Assembly: GCA_003662535.1 (NCBI GenBank)
Contig: QMYG01000003.1
Location: 1 to 15,444, forward strand
From: Candidatus Bathyarchaeota archaeon
GTDB taxonomy: Archaea > Thermoproteota > Bathyarchaeia > EX4484-135 > B24-G1
Reading direction: 5' to 3'
DNA length: 15,444 nt
Position 1 is the first letter of the stretch; the number at the start of each line of letters is the position of its first letter. Below, piece by piece: positions 13,025 to 15,444 of the stretch. Under the pieces are notes generated by a model. It was given only the letters and a program-made list of their open reading frames with translations, had not been told where the DNA came from and ran no database searches. A program made the translations under genes and the position numbers.

Positions 13025-14011
13025 CTACTCACCTCCTATTTCTTTGAGAGTTTCATCAATTGTTTGTGAGCTAACCCCACTCGCAACAACCATTACGTGA
13101 GTGCGCTTAACATCTGGGGCTACCTTCAAGCCCCAAGTAACCTTATCAACACCATAAATCTCGTTAAGCACTCTGGGGGCTTCGCTCGCCTCCTTCAGGT
13201 TCGCACCTAGAGGTGCCTTCACGAACACGAGGGCGCCCCTCGCCGTCGAGAGGTCTGCGTCGAGGAGGCACTGCTCTATCGCCCTCTCCGTAGCTTTCCT
13301 CGCACTGGCCTGTATGCCGTATCCGAGCAGGTTCACGCCGCTCCTCTTCACAACAGAAGTGAAGTCGGAGAAGTCGGTCCTAATCACCGAGTTGGTTGGG
13401 TCCAGCATGTCCGCTAGGCCCGACAAGCCGTAGACGAGCATGCTGTCCATGATTTTCATGGCGTCTTGAACCGGTAGGTCTCCGTACCTCTTCAGGAGCA
13501 GGTCATTTAGGTTCACTATTACGAAGTCCGTGGCGTCTAGGAGCTCCCTTAGGGCGATTTGAGCGTTTTTTATCCTCTCCGCACCCTCGTATTTGAAGGG
13601 CATTGTAACGACTGCTCCTATCAGTTTGTCTGGGTGTTTCTCCCTGAAGGCTGACAGTATGTAGGGCATGGCTCCTGAGCCTACTCCCCCGCCTAGGCCT
13701 GCTGCGGCTACTAGGAGGTCTGGCTCCCCAATGGCGTCTAGCACCTTGTCTACGTCCTTTTCTGCGACCTTCCTACCTAGGCCTATGTCTCCCCCCGTCC
13801 CCCTACCCTTTGTTAGGAATTCCCCGATGTGCACCACTGCGTCAGCCTTAGCGATTGATAGTACGCTTGCGTCTGTGTCTACCGCTATGAGGCGTATGGC
13901 GCTCTTCCCGTAGAGGTTGCTGGTTGTGTTGCATCCACAGCCTCCGAAGCCGACTATGGCCATCTTTACGATGGGTTTTTCAGGCCTTCTTATCGGGTAG
14001 GAGAAAGACAT
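13025..14011 (-). CDS. FtsZ-family GTPase paralog A (altered T4 signature)
   Basis: This is the first gene of the operon. It encodes a 328-residue FtsZ core with the T1 loop GFGGCGCNT (21-29), the T2 region VDTDASVL (44-51) and the T3 loop GRGTGGD (69-75). The T5 region is VVTMPFKYEG, followed by NAQIALRELLDATDFVIV, NDLLLKRYGDLPVQDAMKIMD and the closing strands TWGLKVAPD. The signature is GGGVGSG (107-113), with Val in place of the conserved Thr that contacts GTP phosphates. The T7 loop is RTDFSD (211-216), with both catalytic Asp present but Arg replacing the Asn. It ends TLKEIGGE, without a linker or tail. AAGGAGGG lies about 12 bases before the ATG at 14011, which is somewhat far. The TATA box at 14063-14076 is well placed. 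The closest relative here is A' at 9784. Confidence 0.9.
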   Translation of the reverse strand: MSFSYPIRRPEKPIVKMAIVGFGGCGCNTTSNLYGKSAIRLIAVDTDASVLSIAKADAVVHIGEFLTKGRGTGGDIGLGRKVAEKDVDKVLDAIGEPDLLVAAAGLGGGVGSGAMPYILSAFREKHPDKLIGAVVTMPFKYEGAERIKNAQIALRELLDATDFVIVNLNDLLLKRYGDLPVQDAMKIMDSMLVYGLSGLADMLDPTNSVIRTDFSDFTSVVKRSGVNLLGYGIQASARKATERAIEQCLLDADLSTARGALVFVKAPLGANLKEASEAPRVLNEIYGVDKVTWGLKVAPDVKRTHVMVVASGVSSQTIDETLKEIGGE

Positions 14012-14062
14012 TTCCCGTTCTTTCCCTCCTTGATATATTCTTCGATAATATTTTGAAAACTG

Positions 14063-14076
14063 CCATATATAAACAT
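14063..14076 (-). promoter_or_regulatory. TATA-type promoter of the FtsZ operon
   Basis: The minus strand reads ATGTTTATATATGG, an excellent archaeal TATA box. It lies about 52 bases upstream of the first ATG, giving a transcript start near 14041-14045 and a leader of about 30 bases with AAGGAGGG. No other convincing promoter is seen within the operon, so the five genes are probably one transcript. Confidence 0.6.
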
Positions 14077-14096
14077 GTAAAGTTCAAAAATACTAA

Positions 14097-14118
14097 CATC
14101 TAATTCTAAGATTAGATG
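14097..14118. promoter_or_regulatory. Perfect 8+8 dyad upstream of the FtsZ operon promoter
   Basis: CATCTAAT (14097-14104) and ATTAGATG (14111-14118) are perfect reverse complements separated by six bases. They lie about 21 bases upstream of the TATA box of the operon, a position typical of an activator site or an upstream-bound repressor. Which protein binds here, if any, is unknown. Confidence 0.45.
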
Positions 14119-14343
14119 GGAATTTCTCGTAAATATCTAAAGAAAAAATTAAGCGGTAGGCTCTCAGAACCTGATGCATAATAGCTAGTTAAGCGCCTAA
14201 CTTTTCATAAAGAATTTCTTTTTATCCTCTATTTTTCGTCTCTTATTTGAGGTAGATTGGTGCTGTTTTTGTTGTCTACCTTTTAGGTTTTGTGGGTGGT
14301 TTTTCTGTGTGGTTGTGGAGCTGGGTGTTTCTTGGAGTTGGCA
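14119..14343. other. Intergenic region between divergent FtsZ operon and aminotransferase, no gene seen
   Basis: I find no coding frame or recognisable RNA gene. The region has a near-palindrome GTTAAGCGCCTAAC (14188-14201) and T-rich stretches around 14206-14246. A seven-base inverted repeat AGGTAGA (14250-14256) / TCTACCT (14275-14281), with an 18-base loop, is followed by TTTT. The last part is strongly G/T-biased on the plus strand. A short transcript or attenuator-like hairpin is possible but unsupported. Confidence 0.3.
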
Positions 14344-14353
14344 AAGTTTAATG
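14344..14353 (+). promoter_or_regulatory. Probable promoter of the aminotransferase gene
   Basis: AAAGTTTAAT is an A-rich BRE-like stretch followed by a TATA element. It predicts a start near 14374, just before the GAGGTGG ribosome-binding site at 14381-14387. This favours the TTG at 14395 over the in-frame ATG at 14368, which would be upstream of the transcript. Confidence 0.4.
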
Positions 14354-14394
14354 TGTATTTTCATGTTATGCTTTTGTTAAGAGGTGGGTGTAGT

Positions 14395-15444
14395 TTGCTG
14401 CAGGATTACTTAGCCCCGACTCCGCCTCCCCCAGCGATTCGTGAGGCGATGGCGAAGGCGGCTGAGCGTAAGGAGAAGGGTCTACCTGTCTACGACTTCT
14501 CAAGCGGGAACGTCGGCGCACTCCCCCTAAAACTGAAGCTTTTCAGAACTATGCAAATCGAGGCTGAGGAAGGCGTGCCCGAGGGCCTCCGCCTAATCGC
14601 AGAGAGCGTGGCAAAAGGCCTAATAGAGTGCCTATACGAGAAGCCGTCAGGCTTCGCCTACTCCCCCACAGGCGGAACCACGCCGATAAAACAGTCGGTT
14701 CTACGGTACTTCAGAGAAATACACGGCCTACCCCTCACAGACGACGACCTAGACAGAATCCTAGTTACAGCAGGCGGACAGCAGGCGATGGCCGTAAGCC
14801 TCAGGGCTTTAAAGCCCGGCACCGAGGTTCTCATGCTCAGGTGGGACTACTCGCCGATACCGGGCATACTGAAAGACCACGGCTTGAAGGAGACCCGTGT
14901 TAGGCTGACGGAGGAGCTGGCTCTGGATGTTTCTGATTTGGAGTCTAAGCTTGGGCAGAACCAAGTTTTCTATTTGAGTATGCCGAATAACCCCACAGGG
15001 TATACGTCCGTCGAGGATTTGGAGACGATTGCTAGGCTTATGGAGGAGCATAATGGCGGCGTGATATGGGACGCACCATACCTCTTCACTATAATACGGC
15101 TGACCGAAAATAAGGCTGTCTTTGATAGGTCCTTCCTAAACGAGATACACGAGAAGTTCAGGGATGTTGGACGTAGACACTACGAGAACATGTGCATACT
15201 CTCTAGCCTCTCCAAGACCTGCCTAATCGCAGGCCTAAGAGTTGGCATGGCGACAGCCAACAAGCAGTGGATTGCAAATATGAATGCGATACTCGGTAGG
15301 GAAAACCTTAGCAGCCCAACTGTCTCCTTCACGATAGCCAAGCACCTCCTAGACGCCTTCCTAGAAAGGCCGATAACCCACGAGTGGACCTGCGAGGTGC
15401 TAGCCAGCAGACTAACAGTCCTCATGGAGGAAATCGGAGACCAC
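14395..15444 (+). CDS. Class I/II PLP-dependent aminotransferase, N-terminal 350 residues (runs off the window)
   Basis: This is a fold-type I aminotransferase with the N-terminal motif YSPTGGTTPIKQSVLRYF, the cofactor-phosphate segment VTAGGQQAM, and NNPTG at 198-202. It also has D226 and Y229 in WDAPY, which contact the PLP ring, and the Schiff-base lysine K274 in SSLSKTCLIAG followed by GLRVGMA. It lies in the aspartate/aromatic/alpha-aminoadipate aminotransferase group (no helix-turn-helix domain is present), and the exact amino donor cannot be told. TTG at 14395 is chosen because GGTGG (14383-14387) ends seven bases upstream. An in-frame ATG at 14368 would place that ribosome-binding site inside the coding region. 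Family members are about 400 residues, so only a short C-terminal part is missing. It is divergent from the FtsZ operon. Confidence 0.9.
   Translation, partial: MLQDYLAPTPPPPAIREAMAKAAERKEKGLPVYDFSSGNVGALPLKLKLFRTMQIEAEEGVPEGLRLIAESVAKGLIECLYEKPSGFAYSPTGGTTPIKQSVLRYFREIHGLPLTDDDLDRILVTAGGQQAMAVSLRALKPGTEVLMLRWDYSPIPGILKDHGLKETRVRLTEELALDVSDLESKLGQNQVFYLSMPNNPTGYTSVEDLETIARLMEEHNGGVIWDAPYLFTIIRLTENKAVFDRSFLNEIHEKFRDVGRRHYENMCILSSLSKTCLIAGLRVGMATANKQWIANMNAILGRENLSSPTVSFTIAKHLLDAFLERPITHEWTCEVLASRLTVLMEEIGDH

Noticed and set aside
9784..14011. Calling the four paralogs CetZ or true tubulins
   Set aside because: Although the T1 Cys is tubulin-like, the T3 loop, the NDxLL segment of helix 7, the VVTxPFxxEG strand and the closing strands read as FtsZ. 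The proteins also lack the longer tubulin C-terminal helices.
9784..14011. The four FtsZ-like genes as a recent tandem repeat or assembly duplication
   Set aside because: The proteins differ throughout, including in key loops, and I see no long nucleotide identity between copies, so this is old paralogy.
1..15444. CRISPR arrays, insertion sequences, tRNA or rRNA genes
   Set aside because: I saw no regularly spaced repeats, transposase motifs, terminal inverted repeats, or tRNA/rRNA-like stretches on either strand.

Overview
The window looks like a piece of an archaeal chromosome of moderate GC content. The evidence is A/T-rich TATA-like boxes about 25 bases upstream of inferred transcript starts, GGTG/GGAGGTG ribosome-binding sites, a DUF2116-type zinc-ribbon/membrane mini-protein, a V4R-domain protein, a PEP synthase, and several genes encoding FtsZ-family GTPases. 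The gene mix would fit a TACK-lineage or Bathyarchaeia-like organism, but sequence reading alone cannot fix the lineage.

Left part (1-6750), central metabolism. On the minus strand lies the N-terminal 485 residues of phosphoenolpyruvate synthase (ppsA, cut by the window edge). A small divergent zinc-ribbon/membrane protein follows. Next is a minus-strand two-gene operon for a GlcD/GlcF-type 2-hydroxyacid (glycolate or D-lactate) dehydrogenase: a flavin subunit followed by a two-cluster Fe-S/CCG-domain subunit. Divergent from it is dihydroxy-acid dehydratase (ilvD), and convergent with ilvD is a small metal-type cupin. The glcD-ilvD intergenic region carries two copies of a GCAG-N5-CTGC dyad that may be an operator.

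Middle part (6970-9790), plus strand. It holds an Nramp-like multi-pass transporter that lacks the classical DPGN metal motif, a 180-residue membrane protein of unknown function, and a V4R-domain protein whose start overlaps the end of the membrane protein gene.

Right part (9784-14011), minus strand. This is the most remarkable region: a tight operon of four FtsZ-family paralogs with an 84-residue protein of unknown function in the middle. In transcription order it reads A (13025-14011), B (12012-13019), small protein, B' (10750-11754), A' (9784-10749). By eye the paralogs form two types. A-types have an altered nucleotide signature loop (GGGVGSG or GGGTASG) but keep the second acidic residue of the T7 catalytic loop. 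B-types have the canonical GGGTGSG/GGGTGTG loop, but that T7 acid is replaced by Asn. This complementarity resembles alpha/beta-tubulin and suggests obligate mixed polymers. All four end at the core domain, without a long linker and C-terminal tail. One good promoter with an upstream perfect 8+8 dyad serves the operon. A class I/II aminotransferase runs divergently off the right edge.

Working together: the left genes are ordinary carbon and amino-acid metabolism. The FtsZ operon looks like a self-contained cytoskeletal or membrane-remodelling module, possibly with the small protein as a partner. The V4R and transporter genes next to it have no demonstrated link to it.
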